From positions 1 to 21,764 of IMG/VR virus record IMGVR_UViG_3300046517_001666: a DNA stretch of 21,764 nucleotides; one strand, 5' to 3'. Shown here piece after piece: positions 1 to 6,322 of this stretch. Numbering within the stretch: the first letter of the stretch is position 1; every line of letters begins with the position of its first letter. The notes beneath the pieces are model-generated. The model had not been told where the DNA came from, did not search any database, and was given only the letters and a program-made list of their open reading frames with translations. The DNA is from a virus. Position numbers and translations under genes: made by a program.

Positions 1-2
1 GC

Positions 3-203
3 TACAGCAAGGCTCGCACGGCCAGGGAGCTATACTTTGCCCTGCGGCGCTACACCAAGACCCCTGAGCGGATGAGCGACCTGCTCAGGGACCTGCTCGA
101 CTACAAGATGACGGACACGTTTGCCAAGGACCTCGCCATCTTGATGGTGATGATCCACAGAGAGGAGAGGGACAAGGAATGGCCTCCACTGACGACGAGA
201 TAA
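3..203 (+). CDS. Hypothetical protein, 5'-truncated C-terminus
   Basis: An open frame runs in from the left edge and ends at TAA 201-203, giving 66 residues. It reads YSKARTARELYFALRR at its beginning and is charged and apparently all-helical, with regularly spaced Leu, Arg and Asp/Glu. The other two + frames hit a stop within the first 90 bases. Its end overlaps the next gene by 25 bp, the tight packing seen throughout this arm. Its start lies outside the window and I do not recognise the family. It could be the tail of a larger protein, and no function is assigned. Confidence 0.6.
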   Translation, partial: YSKARTARELYFALRRYTKTPERMSDLLRDLLDYKMTDTFAKDLAILMVMIHREERDKEWPPLTTR

Positions 204-367
204 CCGAACTGGCTATTGTATATCTGGCCGGCCAGATGCCTCCGCATGAGTACCGCAACCTGATGATCGTTGAACTGATGAACCTCTCCCTCTCCCGCCA
301 CAGCGGCGAGGAGAGTGAGGACGACGACAGGCTGACCAAGCTTGCAACCGCAATCAGGGGGAAATAA
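179..367 (+). CDS. Small acidic hypothetical protein (62 aa)
   Basis: The ATG at 179 follows a purine-rich ribosome site (AGAGAGGAGAGGG) and overlaps the end of the preceding gene. The protein is short and probably helical, with an acidic stretch (EESEDDD) near residues 44-50 and a basic end. There is no membrane segment, signal peptide or Cys motif. Its TAA at 365-367 directly abuts the GTG of the next gene, which suggests translational coupling. It is one of a chain of small accessory genes. The family is not recognised, and the start and end are well supported by the gene chain. Confidence 0.65.
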   Translation: MASTDDEITELAIVYLAGQMPPHEYRNLMIVELMNLSLSRHSGEESEDDDRLTKLATAIRGK

Positions 368-745
368 GTGAGGCAACATATACCCGCCATCCTGGAGAAC
401 GATCGGATCACGACGGGGGAGTACGCCACCCACGTCGGGGACCTGCACGGGGCCTTCATCGTCAGAGGGCCGCACGGGACCGAGCTTAAAATCATTTCGA
501 GTGGTACCGGTCCGATCTGCGAGGGCTGGGAGCACGTCAGCGTCTCTACCCCCAACCGTATGCCAACGTGGGCGGAGATGTGCTTCGTCAAGAGCCTGTT
601 CTGGCGAGACGACGAGTATGTTGTTCAGTACCACCCTGCGAAGTCTGAGTACGTCAACTATCACCCGTACTGCCTCCACCTGTGGAGACCGATCGCAATG
701 TTCATGCCGACCCCGCCGCCTGGCTTCGTCGGCCCAAAGGAGTGA
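368..745 (+). CDS. DUF7694-like phage protein
   Basis: The GTG at 368 immediately follows the previous stop and gives 125 residues. The second half carries a pattern I associate with a small conserved phage family, DUF7694 as best I recall: WEHVSVS, then PTWAEMCFVKSLFW, QYHPAKSEYVN and HPYCLHLWRP. These Trp, His and Cys residues (about 55-109) are the conserved core of that family, which has no established activity to my knowledge. The first 40 residues look like a lead-in β-rich region. It is found mostly next to other small early phage genes, as here. The assignment rests on remembered motifs and should be confirmed by a profile search. Confidence 0.75.
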   Translation: MRQHIPAILENDRITTGEYATHVGDLHGAFIVRGPHGTELKIISSGTGPICEGWEHVSVSTPNRMPTWAEMCFVKSLFWRDDEYVVQYHPAKSEYVNYHPYCLHLWRPIAMFMPTPPPGFVGPKE

Positions 746-747
746 AG

Positions 748-981
748 ATGTCGAAGACACTGCAAGAGAGATACCAGGCCGCTCTAGAGCGGTCCGGTGA
801 GAGAGTGGTCAAGCGCCTTAACTCTGGCGTCATCGTCATGACCAGGACCAAGGGCAGCCACTACTACCTCGGCCCCAGCGGGAGCCTGCGGGTGGGTCCA
901 ACGCGAGAAGGCAGCCTTCCCGCATCGGACAAGTTCAAGATGCTGCTGCTGCGCGACCCTGCCCTCGAGGGCAAGTCGTGA
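748..981 (+). CDS. Hypothetical protein (77 aa)
   Basis: I chose ATG 748 because AAGGAG at 737-742 sits five bases upstream. A longer reading from 682 would run through the previous gene. The protein starts MSKTLQERYQAALERSGE, with a helix followed by a β-rich middle (VVKRLNSGVIVMTR) and a YYLGPSGSLRVG segment. It looks like a small compact α/β domain, but the family is unknown to me. Its stop shares bases with the GTG of the next gene (GTGA at 978-981), so the two are probably co-translated. Confidence 0.7.
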   Translation: MSKTLQERYQAALERSGERVVKRLNSGVIVMTRTKGSHYYLGPSGSLRVGPTREGSLPASDKFKMLLLRDPALEGKS

Positions 982-1790
982 AGGAGCAGGTCATCGTTCA
1001 CGGCGAGTGGAGGGCGGACCTGCTCCAGGAGGGGCCCGAGCAGAGCCTCGTTAAGATTATCAAGGGACCCTCCAACCTGATTGGCCTGTCTCTGTGCTTT
1101 CCCAATAGCCACATAGCCAGGGCCACAGGAAGCGAGTACACTGAAGACAACCAGGAGCTGCCTATGTCGGAAGATAACCATACCGCGAGGTACAACGAGC
1201 TCGTTGAGGAAGCGATTGCCGCAGGTCTCTCTGCAAAGAAGATCGGCACACGCTTCCGCAATGCAGAGACCGGGGCCAAACGCTGCGAGGCCCTGGAGGC
1301 TGCGATCGCCTCCCATAAAGAGAAGGTCGCGGAAGGGGTCGTGCCCGAGAAGGGCACGGTAGAAGTCGCAGCCATACCGGCGGAGGGTGAGAAGACTGAA
1401 CCCCCGCGCATCAACCAGGAGAAGAAGATGGCTAAGAGTGCAACGAAGAAGAAACCGACGGCTGCCGCCAAGAAGGCCACGAAGCCCGCAAAGTCTGTAG
1501 TCGTTGCAGAGAAGCGGAACGGTATCGTTGGAGAGTTCGGTACCAGAGCGGATACAAACAAGGAGAAGCTACTCCTGGCGCTCTATGCCAAAAAGAACAA
1601 GCCGGTGCCGGCTCTCGATCTGATTAAGGCCGTCTACGGTAAGCAAGACATCGAGATGTTGGGAAGCCTGAAGATGGTCCTCCAGGGTCTCCAGGTCGCA
1701 ATTGATAGCGACAAGCTGCCGTATACCATCGAGGTAGAGGGACGCCTGAAGGAAGCCACCATTACACTGGCATCGAAGTCCGGCCGCTGA
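978..1790 (+). CDS. Lys/Ala-rich winged-helix-like protein with nested in-frame starts
   Basis: The reading frame from GTG 978 encodes 270 residues in three visible segments. Residues 1-62 are a small domain of unknown type. Residues 63-150 begin MSEDNHTARYNELVEEA and are helical. Residues 151-270 begin MAKSATKKKPTAAAKKATK, a basic Lys/Ala/Pro tail like those of histone H1 or HU-type nucleoid proteins, followed by a probable winged helix (about 190-258). ATG 1164 and ATG 1428 each have AGGAG exactly six bases upstream, and GTG 978 has GAGGG at the same distance, so shorter products are likely. I infer DNA binding, perhaps of phage or host DNA. A strong terminator follows at 1806. It could instead be three formerly separate genes fused in frame. 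Confidence 0.7.
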   Translation: MKEQVIVHGEWRADLLQEGPEQSLVKIIKGPSNLIGLSLCFPNSHIARATGSEYTEDNQELPMSEDNHTARYNELVEEAIAAGLSAKKIGTRFRNAETGAKRCEALEAAIASHKEKVAEGVVPEKGTVEVAAIPAEGEKTEPPRINQEKKMAKSATKKKPTAAAKKATKPAKSVVVAEKRNGIVGEFGTRADTNKEKLLLALYAKKNKPVPALDLIKAVYGKQDIEMLGSLKMVLQGLQVAIDSDKLPYTIEVEGRLKEATITLASKSGR

Positions 1791-1805
1791 TTTCGGCCGT
1801 TACGT

Positions 1806-1851
1806 GAGGGAGGGGGAGGGGGACTAGTCCCCCTCTCCCTCTTTTGCTTTT
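1806..1851 (+). terminator. Rho-independent terminator
   Basis: Sixteen bases after the preceding stop there is a long hairpin. The inner arms GAGGGGGA (1816-1823) and TCCCCCTC (1828-1835) flank CTAG. The outer arms GAGGGA (1806-1811) and TCCCTC (1836-1841) pair across a four-G bulge. It is followed by TTTTGCTTTT (1842-1851). The centre, 1818-1833, is a perfect 16-bp palindrome. It probably ends or attenuates the first transcription unit before the helicase cassette. Confidence 0.85.
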
Positions 1852-1868
1852 GGAAGGAGAAGTCCGAA

Positions 1869-2153
1869 ATGAGAACCGCAGTAGCTAAAAAAGATATCGA
1901 GTACTCTCCATCGGAGAGGGAGCTACTCGATTGTATCCCCATGGACGGCAAGAAGATCACCATCGAGGAGCTAACCAAGCGGCGCTATGCCAGGGATAGA
2001 GAGCCGCCATTCAATGCTACGGGCAGCGTCAGGGCTACGCTGTCCCAGCTCATGCGCAAGGTCGACCACAACCTAGAGACCTTCCGCATCAGGAAGGGGC
2101 GGCGCATGGGGCCAATCTCTTCAGAGGTCTGGGTAGAAAAGCGAGGACGCTAG
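1869..2153 (+). CDS. Small winged-helix-like DNA-binding protein
   Basis: The ATG at 1869 follows GGAAGGAG with good spacing and comes just after the terminator. The 94-residue protein resembles the C-terminal domain of the previous gene: both read roughly E-x-LL, then a basic turn with K-I/V, an L-x-K-x-x-Y helix, GS-V/L followed by a long helix (L..L....D), and a strand before a basic end. That is the order expected of a winged helix. It abuts the helicase gene by one base, suggesting a shared transcript and possibly a shared process. DNA binding is inferred from fold-like pattern only, and no catalytic motif is visible. Confidence 0.65.
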   Translation: MRTAVAKKDIEYSPSERELLDCIPMDGKKITIEELTKRRYARDREPPFNATGSVRATLSQLMRKVDHNLETFRIRKGRRMGPISSEVWVEKRGR

Positions 2154-2154
2154 T

Positions 2155-3612
2155 ATGTACGAGCCAAAGTGGCCATGCCATCCCCACCAGTTGATCGGGG
2201 AGAGGAAGATGAGAGGGAGAAGGGCATTCGCCCTGCTGATGGCCATGCGGACCGGCAAGACCAAAACGGCAATAGATGACTTCGGGGAAATGGAGTCGGC
2301 CGGAGAGGTAAGGGACTTGCTGGTTTTGGCTCCCGCCGGGGTCTACCGGACCTGGCACGATGAGTTCGATAAGCACGCGGGTGCGGACCTGCTGGACAGG
2401 GCCCGCATCCATACCTGGGAGACCGGAGGCGGCGCGGGCCATGCCAGGGCGGCCACCAGGTTTATGGCCGAGCGCGATGACAGGGTGCCTCGGATTATGC
2501 TCATGAATATCGAGGCTCTCTCCTACAAGACCGCGGGGGCCAGGGAGCTGGCGGCAGAGTTCGTCGGCCACAGGCACGCAGAGGTCATCGTAGACGAGAG
2601 CACCACCATCAAGAGTCACGCTACGAACCGAACTAAGTTCGTTATAAGAGCACTGCGCGACGCAGGTAGCTATAGGAGGATACTGTGCGGCCTGCCGACT
2701 CCGCAGAGCCCGCTCGACCTGTTCGGCCAGTTCACCTTCCTCGACGAGAACATCCTCGGTTACGCGTTTACCGAGTTCACCCTATTCCGGGCGCGCTATG
2801 CCAAGGTCGTAATGACCCAGCTCCCGGGCAGGAAGTTTCTCGTACCACTGATCAGGGGCTTCCAGAATACCGATGAGCTGTACGCCAAGATCGAGCCCCA
2901 CTCGTACCGCATCAGGCTGGAGGACGTCAAGGACCTCCCGGTCACCTACCAGGTCAGGCACGTCGAGCTGACCCCAGAGCAGAAGAAGGCCTACGACAGT
3001 CTGAAGAAGAACGCCATCGCCGAGCTGGAGGGAGGCAGGCTGGTGACGGCCCAGTTGGTTATCGTCCAGATGCTCAGGCTCCACCAGATCCTGTGCGGCT
3101 TCGTCAAGGACTCGGAGGGGGTAGTCAGGGAGCTGCCGGAGAAGCGCACGGCAGCCTTGCTCGATCTATTCGAGGAGTATGACGGCAAGGCGATCGTGTG
3201 GTGCTCCTACGACCTCTCCATCAGGAGAGTGGCGGCCGCGCTCAAGGACAAGTACGGAGAGGGCTCCGTCGCCCTGTTCTGGGGCGGCAACATCAGGGAG
3301 AGGGAGGGAGAGGACAAGCGCTTCAAGGAGGACCCCAAGTGCAGGTTCATGGTCGCCACACCGGGGGCAGGCGGGAGGGGGAGGCGGTGGGACGTGGCCA
3401 ACCTGGTCGTCTACTATAGCAGCACCAACAACCTAGAGCACCGAGACCAGAGCGAGGAGAGGGCCAAGGACATGACCAAGACCGACAGCACGGCCTACGT
3501 CGATTTGATCGTGCCTGGTTCTATTGACGAGAAGTTCATCCACGCGCTGCGGCGCAAGATCGACCTCGCCAGTGTGATCACCGGCGACGCCTACAGGGAG
3601 TGGCTGGTATGA
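2155..3612 (+). CDS. SNF2-family DNA helicase/ATPase
   Basis: The 485-residue protein shows SNF2/superfamily 2 motifs in order: Walker A MRTGKTK (31-37, Lys35), motif Ia LVLAPAGVYRTW (about 55-67), motif II DEST (147-150), motif III LCGLPTPQSPLDLF (about 177-190), and motif V in the ATPGAGGRGRRWD region near 400. It is close to the minimal size for phage SNF2-like ATPases and has no obvious nuclease or accessory domain. In motif VI, where Q..(D/E)R..R is usual, the sequence reads QSEERAKD (from Gln432), so the second Arg is replaced by Asp439. Family members translocate on double-stranded DNA and act in replication, recombination or remodelling. The two winged-helix genes directly upstream may be partners. 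Arginine is mostly AGG (7 of the first 14). Confidence 0.93.
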   Translation: MYEPKWPCHPHQLIGERKMRGRRAFALLMAMRTGKTKTAIDDFGEMESAGEVRDLLVLAPAGVYRTWHDEFDKHAGADLLDRARIHTWETGGGAGHARAATRFMAERDDRVPRIMLMNIEALSYKTAGARELAAEFVGHRHAEVIVDESTTIKSHATNRTKFVIRALRDAGSYRRILCGLPTPQSPLDLFGQFTFLDENILGYAFTEFTLFRARYAKVVMTQLPGRKFLVPLIRGFQNTDELYAKIEPHSYRIRLEDVKDLPVTYQVRHVELTPEQKKAYDSLKKNAIAELEGGRLVTAQLVIVQMLRLHQILCGFVKDSEGVVRELPEKRTAALLDLFEEYDGKAIVWCSYDLSIRRVAAALKDKYGEGSVALFWGGNIREREGEDKRFKEDPKCRFMVATPGAGGRGRRWDVANLVVYYSSTNNLEHRDQSEERAKDMTKTDSTAYVDLIVPGSIDEKFIHALRRKIDLASVITGDAYREWLV

Positions 3613-3634
3613 TACAACCAACGGAGCAGGATAA

Positions 3635-3883
3635 ATGATCAAATTCAAGGCGGCGGGTTCAAGTGATCGCGAGATCGTCGGCTTCGGCCTCACCGAGAAA
3701 AATATCGAGCATTTGAAAAAGGGCAACCCGATATTCGTCATGGGCCTCGAGATGGGCCTGCCGTTTGACGTGACCATCTTCTACGGCAAGGACGAGCAGA
3801 CGATGGCTGCCAGCCTGCGCAGGTCCGGCTTGATCGACGAAAAGACCGTCATCCACGATACCGGCAAGAAGGTACGCCAATAA
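3635..3883 (+). CDS. Hypothetical protein (82 aa)
   Basis: The ATG at 3635 is preceded by GGAGCAGG. The protein is an apparent small α/β domain containing REIVGFGLTEKNIEHLKKG, then PIFVMGLEMGLPFDVTIFYG and a C-terminal helix. It has no membrane segment and no metal or Cys motif. It follows the helicase by 22 bases and precedes the AP2-like gene, so it probably belongs to the same early transcript. I do not recognise the family and assign no function. Confidence 0.65.
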   Translation: MIKFKAAGSSDREIVGFGLTEKNIEHLKKGNPIFVMGLEMGLPFDVTIFYGKDEQTMAASLRRSGLIDEKTVIHDTGKKVRQ

Positions 3884-3895
3884 CGGAGGGGGGCC

Positions 3896-4102
3896 ATGAA
3901 AGTCTACAAGGAGGGAAACTCGCGGGGAGTGACCAACCGGGGCAGGGGCATCAAGCCCTGGCAGGTCCGCCTCTATGCCGACGGCCACTTCACCTACATC
4001 GGGTCATTTGCAACACAAGAGGAGGCCCAGGCAGCCTACCGCGAGGCCTGGGATAGATACGTCAGTAAGACTGCGACCGCCAACAAGAGGACCAAGGTGT
4101 AG
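3896..4102 (+). CDS. Stand-alone AP2-like DNA-binding protein
   Basis: The ATG at 3896 has GGAGGGGGG just upstream. Residues 18-55 read like an AP2/ERF-type domain: a Trp-x-Val strand (PWQVRLYADG), a second strand (HFTYIGSFAT) and the closing helix EEAQAAYREAWDRY. In phages this domain is usually attached to HNH homing endonucleases, where it contacts DNA. Here it is alone in a 68-residue protein with basic ends (RGRG, NKRTKV). I infer sequence-specific DNA binding. It may be the remnant of a homing endonuclease or a free small regulator. No HNH motif lies nearby in any frame that I could see. Confidence 0.75.
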   Translation: MKVYKEGNSRGVTNRGRGIKPWQVRLYADGHFTYIGSFATQEEAQAAYREAWDRYVSKTATANKRTKV

Positions 4103-4172
4103 CGGCAGGCACCAATGCAGTCTGGGCAAAGAGCCCCTCGACCTACCCGCTACAGCGCAAGGAGTGGCTAGT

Positions 4173-4424
4173 ATGAATGAGAGCGTAAAAAACTTTTTTG
4201 AACTGCCTGGCGACACACTCGTAAGTTGTAAGGAGCTATGCAGAAGCCTGCATTGCGATAGACAGCAATTTAATAGGTGGTGTCGAGTTGGTAAGGGTCC
4301 TCAACGAACGCAATTGGCTCCGAGACTGATCATGTATCGAGTGGATCACGTGAAGGAGTGGATTATGGATAATCTTCTCTACGATGCTATTGCAATGTAT
4401 TTTTCACGTGGAGGCAGACCATGA
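4173..4424 (+). CDS. AlpA/excisionase-like helix-turn-helix protein
   Basis: ATG 4173 was chosen because AAGGAG (4159-4164) lies eight bases upstream. The 83-residue protein has a MerR/AlpA-like pattern: a start strand (TLVSCKELCRS), an HTH (about 18-38, with a WCRVGKGP turn) and a closing Y-x-V-D-x-V-x-x-W helix typical of Xis/AlpA winged helices. Such proteins bind DNA in excision or transcription control. The gene is clearly AT-richer than its neighbours (AAAAAACTTTTTT at 4187-4199) and does not show AGG preference, which suggests recent acquisition. Its TGA overlaps an ATG (ATGA at 4421). No integrase lies in the window to pair with it. Confidence 0.7.
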   Translation: MNESVKNFFELPGDTLVSCKELCRSLHCDRQQFNRWCRVGKGPQRTQLAPRLIMYRVDHVKEWIMDNLLYDAIAMYFSRGGRP

Positions 4425-4447
4425 CTAACCAAAAGGAGACGATATAA

Positions 4448-4696
4448 ATGATGACCTATAGCTACGCACTCAGCGGCACCAACAGGGACGGCCAGACCTG
4501 GACCGCCAGGGGCAGGGTAGAGATTGAAGGGGATAAGGGAGACCTCATGGTGGCCATGGAGCGCTGCCTCTCCGACGCCTTCCTCAGGCTGACCAAGGGT
4601 GAGGCCGTCTACGGCCAGCCCGGGGTGGCGTGCCGCGGCCCGTATCGGGTTACGGGCTTTGAGCTTAAGGTGGGGGAGGGGAGCGATGTTGATTAG
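4448..4696 (+). CDS. Hypothetical protein (82 aa)
   Basis: The ATG at 4448 lies nine bases after AAGGAG (4433-4438). The protein has a β-rich start (YSYALSGTNRDGQTWTARG), a central helix (LMVAMERCLSDAFLRLTKG) and a final strand, the layout of a small phage accessory domain. The last ten or so bases overlap the next gene, which encodes a membrane protein, so the two are probably co-translated. I do not recognise the family. Two Cys residues are present but do not form a motif. Confidence 0.7.
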   Translation: MMTYSYALSGTNRDGQTWTARGRVEIEGDKGDLMVAMERCLSDAFLRLTKGEAVYGQPGVACRGPYRVTGFELKVGEGSDVD

Positions 4697-4901
4697 GCTC
4701 CCGCACTGGCTCACCATCGTTATCGACTGGCTTAACGAGCCCCTCTATGGCGCACACCTGCGCAGGATAGACCCGCTACTGCTGGCGATCGGGGTCGTCG
4801 TCACCGCCTACTACTGGACAACCGGAGGCTGGTACCTCGCGCTAGAGGGGGCTGCCCTATACGCCTTCATCATCGTCTGCGTACTGTGGGTGATGCCGTG
4901 A
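4686..4901 (+). CDS. Small membrane protein, two transmembrane segments
   Basis: The start at ATG 4686 sits inside the end of the previous gene, behind GGGGGAGGGGAG. The 71-residue protein has a hydrophobic N-terminus (LPHWLTIVIDWL) and two convincing membrane helices, near residues 30-42 (LLLAIGVVVTAYYW) and 50-69 (ALYAFIIVCVLWV). An Arg-Arg pair lies before the first. It may sit in the host inner membrane. It is far from the lysis genes, so a holin role is unlikely. Function is unknown. Confidence 0.65.
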   Translation: MLIRLPHWLTIVIDWLNEPLYGAHLRRIDPLLLAIGVVVTAYYWTTGGWYLALEGAALYAFIIVCVLWVMP

Positions 4902-5077
4902 CGTGGGTCTTCGTATTCGCCTGCGCCGCCTTCTTCTGCCATGGAGCCGCCAAGCCTGGCAATGGAGAGTACTACGCCGCCAAGGCCGCCTGCATTAGGG
5001 CGGCCCTAGTCTACGCCAAGCGACATCGGATCGGCACGGGCCATTGGGAGGTAGCATGCGTAGAGAGGGAGAGATGA
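4898..5077 (+). CDS. Small secreted or membrane-anchored hypothetical protein
   Basis: GTG 4898 overlaps the previous TGA (GTGA), the coupling used elsewhere in this arm. A GTG at 4886 is the alternative. The 59-residue product begins with a short hydrophobic segment, MTWVFVFACAAFFCHGAA, that could be a signal peptide or membrane anchor. An Ala-rich helix with YYAAKAACIRAALVYAK follows. The three-gene series 4448, 4686, 4898 forms a small membrane-linked cluster. No family is recognised. The short length and uncertain start limit confidence. Confidence 0.55.
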   Translation: MTWVFVFACAAFFCHGAAKPGNGEYYAAKAACIRAALVYAKRHRIGTGHWEVACVERER

Positions 5078-5259
5078 CCAAGCCGGCCATGACCCGCTAC
5101 TTCATTATCATAGAGACCGCAGAGGGAGAGAGGCTGTTCCACTGCCGCCGCGCCAATAGGACCGAGGCATACAAGTACGCCATGGAGAGGGCGAAGGAGT
5201 ACCAGGGCAAGATAACGCTCTGCCGCCCAGCCAAGAACCAGGAGGGAGCCGTAACATGA
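5074..5259 (+). CDS. Hypothetical protein (61 aa)
   Basis: ATG 5074 overlaps the preceding stop (ATGA) and follows GAGAGGGAGAG. ATG 5056, with GGGAGG upstream, would add six residues. The protein has a strand (RYFIIIETAEGERLFHCR) followed by a helix (TEAYKYAMERAKEYQG) and another strand, a compact β-α-β shape. It is soluble and positively charged. It overlaps the next gene by four bases. The family is not recognised. Confidence 0.65.
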   Translation: MTKPAMTRYFIIIETAEGERLFHCRRANRTEAYKYAMERAKEYQGKITLCRPAKNQEGAVT

Positions 5260-5663
5260 ACTTCGTCACTATCATCCCAGAGCGCCAGGCCATCGAGGAG
5301 ATCGCCTGCGGCGACATCATAGATGCCTACGAGGTAGTAGGACTCGAGCCTAGCCAGATCGACATCGGCATCGTCCGCAGACTGGGAGACGGCTTTGCCG
5401 TCAACATCGTAGTCGCAGGGCAGGGCCTGCTTAAGCCACCAGAGGAAGGTCGCTACTTCTCTATCGACCGCCAGCTCTACGAGGGCAGGGCGGTCATCTT
5501 CCTCTCTGACATCGAGGGAGAGACAGTATCGTGTCGGATTAAGCCACCTGTTACGTTCTATCGCAGCCACGTTGAGGTCGAGGCAGCAATCCAACGCAAA
5601 GAAATCGACCGTCCATATCTGGCCGTCGGCAAGGAGGTATGCTGGCAGTGGGAGGGAGGATAA
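5256..5663 (+). CDS. Hypothetical protein (135 aa)
   Basis: ATG 5256 overlaps the previous TGA by four bases and has GGAGGG upstream. The 135-residue protein is acidic and β-rich, with alternating hydrophobic strands (GIVRRLGDGFAVNIVVAGQG, then RAVIFLSDIEG). It has no membrane segments. Its stop TAA at 5661-5663 shares a base with an ATG at 5663. I see no recognisable motif, and the role within the early arm is unknown. Confidence 0.65.
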   Translation: MNFVTIIPERQAIEEIACGDIIDAYEVVGLEPSQIDIGIVRRLGDGFAVNIVVAGQGLLKPPEEGRYFSIDRQLYEGRAVIFLSDIEGETVSCRIKPPVTFYRSHVEVEAAIQRKEIDRPYLAVGKEVCWQWEGG

Positions 5664-5692
5664 TGTTCGTGACATTTAGTGGAGGACGACGC

Positions 5693-6322
5693 ATGAACTC
5701 AGTTCGCACCCAAGCGCAGATCGACAATCTGGCGGTGATGTTGCGCCGCATGATTTGGATGGCACGGAAGCAAGTGGGCGACACTTCGATGAAGGTGATC
5801 GCGGGGAAAGCCGAGGAGCTTTTGAAACTTTACGGCCTTCAAGGATCGCTGCTCCGGGAAATGTCGCCGAACGCCGACACTTCGGAATGTCGCCAAGCGA
5901 CAGTAACACCAGCTACAACCGAATTGTTGGATGAGCTTCTCGATATGGAGGCGCTTCTCGCTGATAGCACTGTTATCAAATGGCAGCTTGACAAGGCTCA
6001 TGCCGAGATCGCCCGCCTCTGCGCCGAGAATGAAAACCTGCGGCGTTGGAAAGCACTCGACAAGCCGCTAACCGCCGCGATGGAAATCGCCAATCTCGCC
6101 ATAGACCAACGTCGCGCGGAGAACGACTGCCTCCTCGCCCAGCGGGACCAACTGCTCGCAGCGCTGCTTCCATTTGCAAATGCCCGCTGGGATTTGCTGA
6201 ACGATGAGCATGACAGTGTTTTCACGCAAATCACGAGCGGAGCTAACGGCATTCGTGTTGGCCATGTACGCAATGCCCGCGCCGCCATCGCATCCGTGGA
6301 CTTAAGGGAGAGAGGAAGATGA
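5693..6322 (+). CDS. Coiled-coil phage protein with foreign codon usage
   Basis: ATG 5693 was preferred because GGAGG (5681-5685) lies seven bases upstream. ATG 5663, which overlaps the previous stop, is the alternative. The 209-residue protein is mostly helical. A central heptad-like stretch runs over LDELLDMEALLADSTVIKWQ and on through LCAENENLRRW. The end has LLAALLPFANARWDLL and NARAAIASV, a pattern I associate with Ea22-like or similar small phage proteins. Codon usage stands out: about 16 successive Arg codons are CGN and none AGG, while neighbours prefer AGG. Only the last three Arg codons (AGG, AGA, AGA) match the neighbours. Recent insertion is likely. Confidence 0.7.
   Translation: MNSVRTQAQIDNLAVMLRRMIWMARKQVGDTSMKVIAGKAEELLKLYGLQGSLLREMSPNADTSECRQATVTPATTELLDELLDMEALLADSTVIKWQLDKAHAEIARLCAENENLRRWKALDKPLTAAMEIANLAIDQRRAENDCLLAQRDQLLAALLPFANARWDLLNDEHDSVFTQITSGANGIRVGHVRNARAAIASVDLRERGR

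Noticed and set aside
101-760. 219-codon open frame on the - strand
   Set aside because: It runs antisense to three packed + strand genes with good ribosome sites, one matching a known family pattern, and lacks any recognisable motif of its own.
4187-4199. A AAA AAC slippery heptamer in phase within the Xis-like gene, followed by TTTTTT
   Set aside because: A -1 shift would meet a TGA two codons later, so no useful product is made. The run is better explained by AT-rich composition.
4421-4447. Eight-codon frame MTNQKETI overlapping the previous stop and ending directly before ATG 4448
   Set aside because: It covers the ribosome site of the next gene and could be a leader peptide, but it is too short to support beyond coincidence.
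4686-4901. Holin role for the two-span membrane protein
   Set aside because: It lies on the opposite strand and 4 kb or more from the wall hydrolases. The single-span protein at 11315-11596 is the better candidate.
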